DNA from: Sambucus nigra | Lineage: Eukaryota; Streptophyta; Magnoliopsida; Dipsacales; Adoxaceae | Direction: 5' to 3' | NCBI GenBank assembly: GCA_949130495.1 | Contig: OX422222.1 | Location: 279,114,109 to 279,178,108 of the forward strand | Length of the DNA: 64,000 nucleotides | Part shown: one piece after another, positions 34,476-46,182 of the stretch | How the letters are laid out: every line of letters starts with the position of its first letter | How positions within the stretch are numbered: the stretch's first letter is position 1 | Notes under the pieces: generated by a model | What the model saw: the letters and a program-made list of their open reading frames with translations, nothing else | Databases searched by the model: none | What the model was told of the DNA's origin: nothing | Program-made: the position numbers and the translations under genes

Positions 34476-37400
34476 GCGTTGCTAGTCCTCGAGCAATAAG
34501 ATAGAGAGAAAGAGAAAGATAAGTACCCAAAAGTGTACCACTTTCGCGGGTACTTGCGATTGAACTTAGCAAGTGCAATCAGCCTTTAAACGTATAGGTT
34601 TCCCTACAGGATGAGTTGTATCTCGTGAGGGTTTGCAGGGAATATACCCACAAAATTCTTAATTTGCAAAAGGCAGTCAATCTCTTATTAGACGTAGAAT
34701 AATCGTACAATCCATCACGAGATAAATGATTTCAGAAATACAAGCTAGAATGTGTAAAAATTTTAGCTAAGTAAATACTCAAGGCACATCCTTCCTAGAA
34801 CTCAACGTGTGTGGTGTGAATCAGTCAAAACGGGTCGAGTATCATAAGAGTAATTCCTAGATTGCCTTGTCGGAATCAACGCTTCAACTTCAAATCTTAC
34901 TAGATATAACTCTCTCAAACGAACTCTCGAGATATGGGTCAGTGTATCGCTCTTGTGTGTGAGGAGATGAGTAAATGTAAGCAAGTTCAAACGTCTCACA
35001 CACATATAAGAAAGAACGAACATATAAAAAGAAAAATGACCTCATGAAAGAATGCAAATCACTATAGTGATAACGTCGAGTTATTCACTACGTTGACTTT
35101 CATTTGCCCGAACACCTATGGGAATATATGGATTTTTATGGGTGAGTGGAAAATGAAATGGGATGAGTAGGATATGATATGTAGGATGGATGGGATGAGG
35201 TAGGTAAGGTGATGCATGGTATGATGGATGTAAAATGGATGCGAAATGGATGGATAAGATTGAGAAGAGTGTATACACTTTAGGCACAAATGTCTTTATT
35301 ACAAACTACAAATTACAACTCCCTTTCTTTTCTTTTCTCTTTTTCTTTTCTTCTTTCTTTTTTTGATTTTTCTTTTCTTTTTCTCTATATTATTTTTTTT
35401 TCTATTTTTGCTAATTTTTTATTTTTTATTTTTCTCTTTCTTCTGTTTTGTTTTTTCTCTCACTTTTCAAACCAACACTGAAGACATTTAACATTTGAAA
35501 CCACACTCTTTTTCTCAAAAAAATGATGGATGAAATATAAATGGAGATGATAGGTGAGGGTGTGGGGAAATATATGGATGGTGAGGGGAATATATATGAA
35601 ATATTGGAAAGCATGGGAATGTAATGAGTGAAGTGTATGGGTGAAAAATGGATGCGAAATGGAAAAGTGATGGATGAAAATCTAGTATTCGGGAAAAATT
35701 TCATGACACGTGTTTCTTACAACTCGAAAGTGATGTCATTCTCAGTGATCAAGCCAAAATTTAGTGAAGGATAATGAGATCATACAACGATTTAAAGTGC
35801 GGACCCAAAAGACGTTGAATCAACTTGTGACTCGGAGATTGCGTAAAACACTCTAAAAGGTGAAATGCACGAATCTCACAAGATAAAGTCTCTACTAGTG
35901 ATCCTGAAGGTTCTCTTTAGAATTATAGTACTCTTCAACTCTAACCATAGTGACTTGATAAGTGCGCAAATTTTGTTGAGTCTAGAAATTCATGGTGCAA
36001 CATGCCTTGTTATGTATTACATAAGCTATTTAGAAACAATATTCTCTAGCTTGATTCCTAGACTTCGAAAGATGGACGATTGAAATTCACATCAATGATT
36101 TAAGATGAAAGAAACTGCACGAAATTTTAAAAATCAGGTTCAAAAAATCAAATTTTTTCAAAAGAGGCATGATTTTGATAAAATTCCCCACCCCCCAAAA
36201 AAAATGAACATCTCCTCGATGTTAGGTAAAATAATTGAGAGCATAAGGGAGGAAAGAGATTACCAAAATGAACCGATAATGAAGTGGACAGATGTAGCCA
36301 AGAATAAACCTGAATAAATGATAAAAGAAAAAATGTGTACAAGTCTATAAGCATGATAAAGCATAGGGTGATGTGAAACACCACCCCTAAATAGGATGAG
36401 ACTAGTACAAGAAACGCGGGCTGCCTCCCGGTAGCGCTAAGTTTAATTTCCTCAGCCAGACCGAACCAATCTCACCCTAAAGATAAGAACTAGGAAAGCT
36501 CGAGGTGGCAGAAAAATTGGGTGATGAAGATCACCCCCAAACAAGACTGAAGCATCAGTCTTGTTGGATAATTTGACAAAGGTGAGGGTGAAGAAACACC
36601 GATCACGACCTTATTTTTTTATTTTCAAGATTTTCTTTGTTTTTGTTTTTTTTTGGTTTTTGAATAATTTGATAAAGAAAGGAAATATTTTTTTGGGGGG
36701 GATTTTTAGAGAATGAAAGGAAGAAAAAAGTTTTGGATTTTTTTTTTGGAAGAAAAGGTGGGAAAAAAAATATTTTTGGATTTTTTATAAAAATAAAGGA
36801 AGAAAATATTTTTGGATTTTTTGAAAAATGAGAGAAAGAAAATATTTTTGGGTTTTTTTTTATATATAAAAATGAAAGAAAATATTTTTTGGATTTTTTA
36901 TAAAAATAAAGGAAGAAAATATTTTTGTATTTTTCGAAAAATGAGAGAAAGAAAATATTTTTGGATTTTTTTTAAAATATGAGAGAGAAAATATTTTTGG
37001 ATTTTTTTTATATATAAAAATGAAAGAAAATATTTTTGGATTTTTTTATAAAAATAAAGGAAGAAAATATTTTTGGATTTTTTTGAAAAATGAGAGAAAG
37101 AAAATATTGTTGGATTTTTTTATATATAAAAATGAAAGAAAATATTTTTGGATTTTTTAAAAAAATAAAGGAAGAAAATATTTTTGGATTTTTTTGGAAG
37201 AAAAGGTGGGGAAAAATATGGACTCTTTGAATGGATACTCACTGAAATCCGACTACCGAAAAATGAATTGGACACACACACAAGTCAAGAAAATTTCCTA
37301 ACTAGCACATAGCCAATTTTTATCTTTAGATTTAGTGAAAGGGTAGTCAAATTTTAATTAAGTCCGCGGGCGATAAAAAATTCACGGAATTTTCTTTCTT

Positions 37401-38023
37401 TTTTTGATCGCCTTTGCAAAATTGTCTCCTATTGGGCTACCTAGTTGATTGATTTTAAATTTAATGAGGGCTAGGGTAGCACACAAATGGTAAGCGAGTG
37501 AGTCGGGTGATGAAATTTCTTCTTGTGAGTGATCGGGTGTAGGTCTTAGTTAATTAATTCATCACACCATTTGAAAATAAATGCGAGAATAAAATCACAT
37601 AAGAGCACATAAAGCACACAAAAGAATTGACTCGCTAACAGGAGAGGCGCAAGGGTTTGAGAAATGTACCTCCCACGATTTTTAGGCCGCGGGGTGCCAA
37701 AAAATTTGAGTCGACCGGGGGAAGATCACGCCTATCTTAGTCGTCCCCGGGAGTCCTACCGATCCAAAGTAGAGAGGCTTCTAAATCCTCGCCTATGGAC
37801 GCCCTCTCTCTACCTTGTCCGGTTTCCCTATCACGCTTTTCAATTATTACAAATTTTAAAATGTAAAGTAAAATGGTGTCTCTATGCACTGCGATACAAG
37901 CAATGATAAAAATCCTAATACAAGCCTTCTAAAAATAAAAAAATGGTACAAAAAATTATAAAGTGCAAAAAACAAATGAACTACAAGTTGAAATCCGCTC
38001 CGAATGCTTCACGCTCCCAAGAA
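34476..38023 (-). other. Non-coding interior of the LARD-like element
   Basis: No frame above 92 residues and no recognisable motif. It contains a pyrimidine tract (about 35316-35470, giving a Phe/Ser/Leu-rich chance frame at 35290-35481) and ATGG-type short repeats at 35140-35270 and 35520-35670. A minisatellite is listed separately. The piece at 37664-37906 is a chance frame. Confidence 0.6.
36650..37205. repeat. AT-rich minisatellite
   Basis: The core AAAATATTTTTGGATTTTTT recurs roughly a dozen times at 40-60 bp spacing. Two alternating linkers appear between cores: ATAAAAATAAAGGAAG and GAAAAATGAGAGAAAG. The array is imperfect, with variable T-run lengths. Confidence 0.85.
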
Positions 38024-38037
38024 TGGCAACGGCGCCA
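38024..38037 (-). other. Primer binding site, Asp-tRNA type
   Basis: On the minus strand TGGCGCCGTTGCCA lies two bases inside the right LTR. This is the primer site common in plant Athila/Tat-branch Gypsy elements and matches the 3' end of tRNA-Asp. It suggests the non-coding element uses a Gypsy partner of that branch. Confidence 0.85.
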
Positions 38038-38039
38038 TT

Positions 38040-39037
38040 TGATAAATAGAAAAATTGCCTCTAATATATATTTCTGTGTCATGGTCGTGGCCATGGCCGG
38101 AGATGGCTGCTGGATCGGAGGGCTAAGGGGTTGAGGTGCCGCCGGCGGACTGGTGTGGAGAGGTCTGGCCGACAGTTGAAATCGGGTAAGGGTTGGAGAT
38201 GTGGGGGTTTGTTGGTTTGGTTAATGGAGGTTAGTGGGTTTAGAGGAGAGAGGAGAGAGAGGGTTTGGTGGAAGAAGATGATGTTGGGGTTTATTGTGTG
38301 GGTGAGGGTATAGGATAATAGGGTGTATGGAAGCTAGGGGTATGTAGTTGTGTGTGGTTAAGTGTAAGATAGTAGGATATGTGTGAGTGAGTGTTTGGGT
38401 GTATGTGTGTGTATAATTTGGACCCTTAAAATAAAACTAACTAATAAAAAAAATTAATAAAATCCAATTCTAAAATAAATCAAAGACTCAAATAAAAATT
38501 GAAACTAAAAAGAAATAAAATTATAAAATAAAAAATAAAAAAAATAAAAATAAAATCTAATAAAACTTAAAATTAAAATCCTAAAAAGAAAATGCAAAAT
38601 CTAATAACACAAAAAATTCTAATCCTAAAATAAAATAAAACTAAAACTAAAAACTAAAAACTAATTGAATAGAAATCAAAATAAAGTTATACTAAATAAA
38701 AAGAAATAGGAAAATAAATACAAGAAATTCTAAATAAATCTAAAATGAATCCTAAAAATAAAAATGACTCAAACTAAAAATCTAAAAAAGAATAAAAGGG
38801 CACAAACTAACACACACGGGCCTCGGGGTAGGTTTAGGCTAGGTTTGGGTAGGCTAGGATACGGTACAAGGGCTAATTAGCTCCATAATCTGCACAGTTG
38901 CCTTGAAATACGCGTTTGAACACCGCAACGTGCATTTGACCTACAAGATAAACATTTCAGCACATAAGACCGTCGACAATTAGAAACTAAAGTACTTATA
39001 TTCGGGGTATAAATTGTACAATTTTGGGCGCTTATCA
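38040..39037 (-). repeat. 5' LTR of the non-coding element, internally shortened
   Basis: 998 bp, against 2562 bp for its partner. It begins TGATAAATAG, then from about 38080 follows the partner's 33465-34458 part. The missing 1.55 kb probably reflects deletion after insertion, since both LTRs are made from one template. The outermost 40 bases do not align well with the partner. Confidence 0.8.
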
Positions 39038-39042
39038 GGAAC

Positions 39043-39092
39043 CTTTTTCCAATCCATGGAATGCTGATCATTTGAAAAAGTATTACATATGA
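39043..39092 (+). pseudogene. pol: Last codons of Tat pol after the insertion
   Basis: From the duplication onward the sequence encodes PFSNPWNADHLKKYYI and a stop TGA at 39090-39092. This is the usual C-terminus of Tat integrase (NADHL-K-YY). It proves that 31896 and 39043 were once continuous coding sequence. Confidence 0.9.
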
Positions 39093-39179
39093 TGTGGCAA
39101 TGATTCCTATGTAAATGTATCATCTTATGAAGAGATCATTAATGAGAACCTGTGTCAACTCTTGGTTCATTATACTTTA

Positions 39180-40490
39180 ATGGAAAAACTTATGGGGGTA
39201 ACATCTTAGTTGATGACCTCAGACCTTAAAATATCATAATTTGGTGATAAGGTCTAAGGTGAACATCATACTTTGATGACCTCAGACCTTAAACATCATT
39301 TATTTGGTGAAAAATTTATGAGGGTAACATCTTAGTTGATGACCTCAAACCTTAAAACATCATAATTTGGTGACAAGGTCTGAGGTGAACATCATACTTG
39401 GATGACCTTAGACCTTAAACATCATTTATTTGGTGGAAAATTTATTGGGGTAACATTTTAGTTGATGACCTCAGACCTTAAAACATCATAATTTGGTGGC
39501 AAGGTCTGAGGTTATCATCATATTTGGATGACCACAGACTTTAAACATCATTAATTTGGAGAAAAACTTATGGGGGTAACATCTTAGTTGATGACCTCGG
39601 ACCTTAAAACATCATAACTTGGTGACAAGGTCTGAGGTGAACATCATACTTGGATAACCTCAGACCTTAAACATCATTATTTTGGTGAAAAATTTATGGG
39701 GGTAACATCTTAGTTGATGACCTCAGACCTCAAAACATCATAATTTGGTGACAAGGTCTGAGATAAAAATCATACTTGGATGACCACAGACTTTAAACAT
39801 CATTAATTTGGTGAAACACTTATGGGGGTAACATCTTAGTTGATGACCTCGGACCTTAAAACATCATAACTTGGTGACAAGGTCTGAGGTAAACATCATA
39901 CTTGGATAACCTTAGACCTTAAACATCATTATTTTGGTGGAAAATTTATGGGGGTAACATCTTAGTTGATGACCTCAAATCTCAAAACATCATAATTTTG
40001 TGACAAGGTCTGAGGTGAACATCATACTTGGATGACCTCAAACCTTAAACATCGTTTATTTGGTGAAAAATTTATGGGGGTAACATCTTAGTTAATGACC
40101 TCAGACCTTAAAACATCATAATTTGGTGACAAGGTCTGAGGTGAACATCATACTTGGATGACCTCAGACCTTAAACATCATTAATTTGGTGAAAACTTTA
40201 TGGGGGTAACATCTTAGTTGATGACCTCAGACCTTAAAATATCATAATTTGGTGACAAGGTCTGAGGTAAACATCATACTTGGATGACCTCAGACCTTAA
40301 ACATCATTTATTTGGTGAAAACTTTATGGGGGTAGCATCTTAGTTGGTGACCTCAGACCTTAAAACATTATAATTTGGTGGTAAGGTCTGAGGTGAACAT
40401 CATACTTGGATGACCTCAGAATTTAAACATCATTAATTTTGTGAAAAATTTATGGGGGTAACATCTTAGTTGATGACCTCGAACATTGAA
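39180..40490 (+). repeat. 126-bp tandem array in the Tat 3' untranslated region
   Basis: The marker TATGGGGGTAACATCTTAGT (with minor changes) starts at 39191, 39317, 39443, 39569, 39695, 39821, 39947, 40073, 40199, 40325 and 40451. Every interval is exactly 126 bp. Each unit is a diverged dimer of about 63 bp (two GATGACCTCAGACCTTAAA halves) and contains the inverted repeat CTCAGACCTT/AAGGTCTGAG. All frames contain stops in each unit, so it is not coding. Tat-branch elements are known to carry such arrays between pol and the 3' LTR, and these can seed satellites. Confidence 0.93.
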
Positions 40491-40990
40491 CAAATGTTAC
40501 AAGGTTGACATCATAGTTTAGTAATGAAGACACTGATGCACGACACGTAAAAACATTCTAAGGCAAGAGAAATAAAGCCCTCTTCAGAGGTTGATATAGC
40601 ATGAAACTAAGAATTACAAACCAAAAGGTAACAAAAATTGTCATCAGAGGTTACAGATCGATGTGAGTCAGAAATATGATGTTACAAGTAAGAGCTTCAT
40701 GAAATGGGTTTAAGTATCTGCAATCTCAGGGTTAGTGACCATGCCCCCACTTTCTTGGCCGAGGTAGGTCACTTCTACCTCATCATCGTGAGGACCAACA
40801 TCTTTAGTCCTAGTATCTTCATGTGGAGCAGTCTCAGCAGGTGCGGCAACTCCTTCCTCCTCGACCTCTTATAAGGCCTGAGCAAACCGAGGATCGGCAT
40901 AACCCAGACCAATGAAGTCAGAGGCTGCTAGGCTCCCTGACTCTTTCTCCTTTATTGCAACCCATTTCCCGGTGGCCTTCGCACCCCTTT
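40491..40990. other. Spacer between tandem array and antisense ORF
   Basis: No long frame. Minus-strand codons near 40780-40900 may be the eroded C-terminus of the antisense ORF. Confidence 0.4.
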
Positions 40991-41050
40991 CGAGGTACTC
41001 AAAGCCAAGTTGACGAATTCATCAGATACCTTGTAGTCCTCCAATATCTT

Positions 41051-43050
41051 CTATGAGGCGTCATCCAAAGAAGCCTTCATAGCGACATCGACCTTGTGTT
41101 GGAGAGAGTCAACCAGGGTCTTAAGAGTAGAGCTATGATCCTTATTAAGCTTGTCCATGTCCTTCTCCAGTCGCTTAACATTATCTTCAGACTTCTCTAA
41201 GGAAGCCTTCAGATGCTCCACTTCAGTATTGAGAGCAGCCTCAGTCTTTTGGGCCTCTTTGACCTTCTCAATCAAAGGAAGTTTCCTCAGAGTCCAGTCA
41301 ACGAATTGGTGCATGTTGAGGAGACCCTACAAAACATGTGCAGAAATGTCAGTTCAAGATGTGGTATAATTCAAAGCCGATGTTAAACTTATTTAGCAAA
41401 AGCAAAAGTCTTACTTGGATAGATCGGTGGAGGGCGAACTCAGCCAGTAGAGGGGTGTCTAGAGATCGGCAAAACCGCTCGTTAGAGTCGGTCACTACGG
41501 AGTCGATGGCGTCTAAGACCTTTAAACTCTGGCCGATAAGGCTGTTGTCGATCTCTAGTTATTCCAGAAGAGCAACTAGTGCGTCCTCAGAGGAGATGGG
41601 GATCGCGCGATCCCCCTTGGAAGTTTTCTTTTTTTGCCTCTGATCCTCAGGGGCAGGGTCATTGGATCTCGTCTTCTTGGAGGTCTCGGGCCTTGAAGTA
41701 GTAGAAGGAGGAGGAGGTGCAGTTAAACCTGCTTTCTTCACTAGTTTTGTAAGGCTGGGGGATGCTATCTCCCAAATGTCGTCTGAAATTCCCTTTGGAC
41801 GCTCTGCAACTAGAAAGATCTGAGTTAAAAAATCAGAGACATAACAAAATCATAAGTAAAACTTGTTAAAATGATAAAATAACTTACGGAGCTCAGTCAG
41901 AGGACTCCCCCCAAGGCCAACTTTAGAGAGGTAGTAGGGGGTCATCAAATGCTTGTACTTAACCAACATACTATGTTCCCCCTGATATTGAAGGTCTTTG
42001 ACCTTCTGAAAGTTATTCTGGCTTAGTCCAGGGCCGGCCCTAGAAGCCATTGACACCTTTCCCCACCTCAATGGTATCCTTGGCTCTAAAGATGAAGAGG
42101 GGACACAAGCACCAAATTTCCATGCCATGGAGGTGAAGAAGTATCGTGGTTTCCAGTTATGGTTGGAAGTCTGGGTAACCAGTAACATCTTCTTAGTAGA
42201 CTTTCGAGCTAGAAAGTGATAGTAACTCAGATGATTCCTAGCAGAGTAGGTCACGTAGCACCCTGTGAAGACCTGGACGGGAAGGTCTGAATGATGGACC
42301 GCCCTCCATAAGATGATAGCCCCAATCATTACTCTCCAGGCATTGGGGGAGAGTTAGGAAGGAGCCAAGTTAATGTAGGACAATATGGACCTAATTATGG
42401 GATGAATGGGAAGACAAAATACCAACTTAAACATCTGCTCATATAGGCAGATCTCACCATCTCGACCGTTAAAATCCCTCTCATCCTCAGAGGCCTCCTA
42501 AGTTTTATTGAGGTACCTATGGAATAAAGATGCCTGAAATCTAAGAGGTCGAGCTCGCTGACAGTGCTCTCTTCTTGGCTGCCTTCGAGGTGTTAACATC
42601 GCTTTCGCTACCATCATCCTCATCTCGGACAACGTCGTCTTGGCTAGGGGTGGGAGAACCATCAGGTAACCTCTGAGCAAACTCATCCCCTGTAGCGTCC
42701 GACAAGGGAATAACATCAAATATTGGGGGAATAACCAAACTAGGTCCTATAATTTCGACATCAGAGGAAGAGTGCGAAGTTCTAGAACTCTTGTTAGACG
42801 AGGCACGGCTAAAAACCTCGGGTTGGTCAGAGGCTTCATCCATCCTGATGGAATAATCCATGGCTTCTTGAAAAGAATCCATAGACATAGGGTCGATGTT
42901 GATGACTCAGACTCAAACATCGGAACGGGTTCTTCTGGGACCTCTGCAGGAACAGATGGCTCAGGGTATATCACTTTCAGAGGGAGTGGGAATATAGGTC
43001 TGAGAAGGAATGCCTCTTCCCTACGAGCTTCCTCTTGGGCTCGTTCTATT
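41051..43050 (-). pseudogene. Antisense extra ORF of the Tat element (broken)
   Basis: Opposite to pol and between pol and the 3' LTR lies a chain of minus-strand frames. First is an acidic Ser-rich start (42541-42888, with SSDVEIIGPSLVIPPIFDVI). A domain with LSPNAWRVMIGAIILWRAVH and RKSTKKMLLVTQTSNHNWKP (41850-42420) follows. Then a basic Pro/Lys-rich linker (41559-41741) and a Leu-heptad coiled coil of about 85 residues (41051-41314, EVEHLKASLEKSEDNVKRLE) complete the chain. Several Tat-branch families carry such an antisense ORF; the middle part resembles the putative gypsy-type transposon domain. A CAA-to-TAA stop lies near 42374. Its function is not established. Confidence 0.65.
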
Positions 43051-43726
43051 TGTCTAATCTTATCTAAGGTTTTATCCCTAAGAGAAGGGAATTCCTCTAA
43101 GAGTTAATATAGGGGTCTGAGCATATGAGGACGACCTTACACTTCAGGCCTCAAGCCAAAAAATAAACCGGATGACACAATAGTTAAAGATCAAATATGG
43201 TTATTTGAAAAGAAAGCTAACCAAAAATAGTCAAGAACAGCTCACCGAAAAACTCATAAGCTCACCGGAAAACTCATAAACTCATCGGAAAGCTCAAGCC
43301 GAGACCGAAAAATGAAACAAATAAAAATTAAAGCCTGAAAATAACTAAAGCAGGGTGAAGAGAATACCTGGGTGACCATGAAATAAGATGGAGGAGGATG
43401 ATAATCGAAGAAACCCTAATAACTGCAGCAACAGGGCTCTGTAAAGAGAGAGTGAAGAGGGTTCAGGCAAGAGAAATGGAAAGAAATAAGGAAGAAAGAA
43501 AAAGGGAAGGGTTTTAACCCTTAAAGATAATTGCACACATACCAAGGCCCATAATTGCCTTGGGAGCCCTAAAGACAAACAACATCTTTGTACTTATCAG
43601 GCACGCTACCCACTTAAATTCTTGACACTTTTCAACGGGATATTGGCACACTAGGAAGAATGGCCTCGGCCTTACAAATACCCCTCAATCACCTACTCAC
43701 ATAGGTAACTAAGGGCTAGGGGTGAT
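43051..43726 (+). other. Tat spacer and polypurine tract
   Basis: No gene is seen; three near-copies of CTCACCGAAAAACTCATAAG-like sequence sit at 43240-43295. The polypurine tract AAGGGCTAGGGGTGA (43711-43725) precedes the LTR. Confidence 0.65.
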
Positions 43727-44735
43727 TGATATACCCTAAATGTACCTAGCAACTCAGAGACGTCAACCTCGGCATATGCGAGGTCTGAGGTAATAGAGGC
43801 TCCTTACTGACAACCAGCACTCTCATCCAACACAAGGTCGGCTATGGCCGACATCACTGGTCACCTCATTGTCGGGCATCATTAGAGATCGCATCTACCT
43901 CGTTCATGAACATCGGATAGGATAAAGTCGAGGTAACAAGGATCACCTGACCACCCTCGGCTGGGAATCAGTCGAGATAGCGAGGATCACATAGCCAACC
44001 TCGACTGGGAATCAGTCGACATTCCAGTTACTCCAACATAACCTCGTCCCAGGCCGACGTTATAACCCCACCTGCCTTACCTCAACTTTCCTACTGAGGC
44101 GAGATCATCATGAATAACCTCGGATTGAGCAGCAACCAGACTTCACCAACCTCGTACTCTTCCAGGCTGAGGTTGGTACCAATCGAAGACAGCCGAGCCC
44201 TTATGCGCATATGTGTGGCTAGGAACATGTGGATACATATGTTATAACCAAATTATTCCCACCACGTGAGGGAATATTGAGGTCATCATTACTTAGTTGA
44301 GATCAGCCAAGTGTCACTCTCATATTGGCTCGATGCTCATGCACATGCTCATTGCATGCTTGGGGGGCACATTACACCCCCCAAGCACTATATATAGAGG
44401 TCATCCTCTACCTTGTAAAGGGATCGAGGATTACAACCCTAGATGAAACCCTATCATTTTACACAGTAGAGAGAGAAAGTTTGAGAGATTATATATATGG
44501 CCGCTAGTGCCTTATATAATTGATCTTACTCATTCACTTGCACAATGGATGTAGGCCTAATTGGCTGAACCACTTAAAAATTTGTGTCCATCCTCTTCTC
44601 CTCACCTCAATCTATTATATTTAGTATACTCTTGTGCTTCCATTGTTATCACTAGTTTGAGCTTACAAACACCTTGACTGGTGGTGTTATTTCCAGCATC
44701 ATCATCACCAACTTTAGTATACTGAAAACATCAAC
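43727..44735 (+). repeat. 3' LTR of the Tat element
   Basis: It starts TGATATACCCTAAATG after the polypurine tract. It is rich in ACCTCG/CGAGGT motifs (43760-44180). A TATA box (TATATATAG, 44389-44397) is followed by a leader with a TAGAGAGAGAAAG stretch. The right end is approximate; no partner LTR exists in the window, and no duplication could be confirmed. Confidence 0.7.
44357..44387 (+). promoter_or_regulatory. Perfect G/C hairpin touching the LTR TATA box
   Basis: TGCTTGGGGGG (44357-44367) and CCCCCCAAGCA (44377-44387) form an 11-bp perfect inverted repeat with a 9-nt loop. The TATA box begins within a base or two of its end. It could be a factor site or a structure at the promoter; that role is inference. 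Confidence 0.75.
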
Positions 44736-46182
44736 AACTTAACGTTCTGTTCAATATAATAATATAGTGCATGAATATAACCATAAAGGATTTTTGGATC
44801 AATTTTTGTAATTTGAACCTCATAAATAAGTTTTGACATTGTTCATAATGAAGTAAAACTAAATGATTTATTTATCACTCATTTATTATTATTATTATTC
44901 ACCCATTGTTTCATACAAGTCCGGTGTCTATTTGATTTTTACATTACACCAAATTAAAATATTTCGTATATTTCAAATTAACAATAGATAATAATATGAT
45001 TTATTCATGTATTATGGGTGTTTATGGGCGCGTATGCTTATATTTAATATTTATATAATCTAAGATTTGGTATTCATTAAAGTGTTATATTCTAGAGGAG
45101 ATAAATTTGTACATATGTGTTCATATCATGAAGATTTTGATTGCCTATGGGTTCATGTATAATATGGAATACTAAGATGTTGATACTTTATCATGTTGCA
45201 TACATGTTATAGGGTGATTCAATCATTGTGATTAGGTAGCTTACACGTACAATTACAATGATTGAGCAAAAATTATGTGGTGATATATACTTTTGGAAGG
45301 AAATAATGGTCATTAAAAGCTGATGATATAGTTTCTTTCATTATGATATCACCAGATAAGTTATGAAAACATAAACACGAATAATTTAGTTTATTACTCA
45401 TGCGATATTTTATTAACATAAGTGGAACATTTATTGACTTGTGTATGTAAGTCTTTACTTAATGTATTATTCATATATGAATTATTTGGTAGTCACCATA
45501 GTAACCCAACTAGAATGACAATGGATATTAAATGTAAGGATAATGGTAGTAGTAAATCATGATGATTATAATTGTAAAGATATTAATGGGATATTATTTT
45601 TTTACATGGAATTAATTTAGAGTGATTGAATGAACATCAATGATCACGTACAATATCAAAGTATGTGAAAATAAGTTGTTCGCAAATATGGTGTACATGT
45701 AATGAAATAACATTATATGCAATAAAGTAATCCACACGCATTATATAATTCATATTTCATGGTTACTACTGAAGAAAAATCACGGTATGCACTCTATGTA
45801 TTATTATTGTATTATAATGTGTGTTGTTAAATAAAAGAATTAATATAGTGATCAATTTATCTCATTAATTCATTATATTATTGTATCTCATTTTGTTTCT
45901 CTCAAATTGCATATCTCATATGTTTTATTTATCTCGAGACTAACTTGCTATAATTAAGTAAGGAGGTTAAGTTTTTGTTATGTACCCACTATTATTGATG
46001 AACAATGTGTCGAATACTCCATACAAAGGTTGAAGAGATTAAACATATTAACTGTTATGTTAATGCTGATGATGTTGCACACTTAGATTAATAATGCTAA
46101 AGATTAAATGTAAATATGAGCCATCGTTTTCATAGTAGTAGGTATATATTATGTTACATATCCAAGTACGTTAAGGTAGATT
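44736..46182. other. AT-rich DNA, nothing identified
   Basis: About 1.4 kb of AT-rich sequence with no frame above 60 residues, no terminal repeats and no recognisable motif on either strand. It may be old transposon interior or intergenic host DNA. Confidence 0.5.

Larger units (their letters stand above)
31897..39037 (-). mobile_element. Non-coding (LARD-like) LTR element
   Basis: A 7141-bp element with TGATAA...TTATCA ends and perfect 5-bp duplications GGAAC (31892-31896 and 39038-39042). Orientation is minus: the primer site is on the right (38024-38037) and the polypurine tract on the left (34459-34475). The interior of about 3.6 kb has no gag or pol. It must have used proteins from another element. 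It interrupts the last codons of Tat pol. Confidence 0.87.
28466..44735 (+). mobile_element. 5'-truncated Tat-lineage Ty3/Gypsy element
   Basis: It starts in mid-polyprotein with no 5' LTR or gag and continues with RT, RNase H, a second RNase H, integrase, a tandem-repeat 3' untranslated region, an antisense extra ORF, polypurine tract and 3' LTR. A second, archaeal-type RNase H and extra ORFs with variable 3' tandem repeats are known features of the Tat/Ogre branch. The copy is interrupted at 31897-39037 by a non-coding LTR element. Most pol stops could come from C-to-T changes (CAA, CAG or TGG codons), as expected of long-methylated DNA. Confidence 0.85.

Noticed and set aside
35290..35481. 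Phe/Ser/Leu-rich frame as a membrane protein
   Set aside because: Product of a TTTCT-rich pyrimidine tract, with no other coding features.
39180..40490. Tandem array as a coding repeat, since 126 is divisible by three
   Set aside because: Every frame on both strands meets a stop within each unit.
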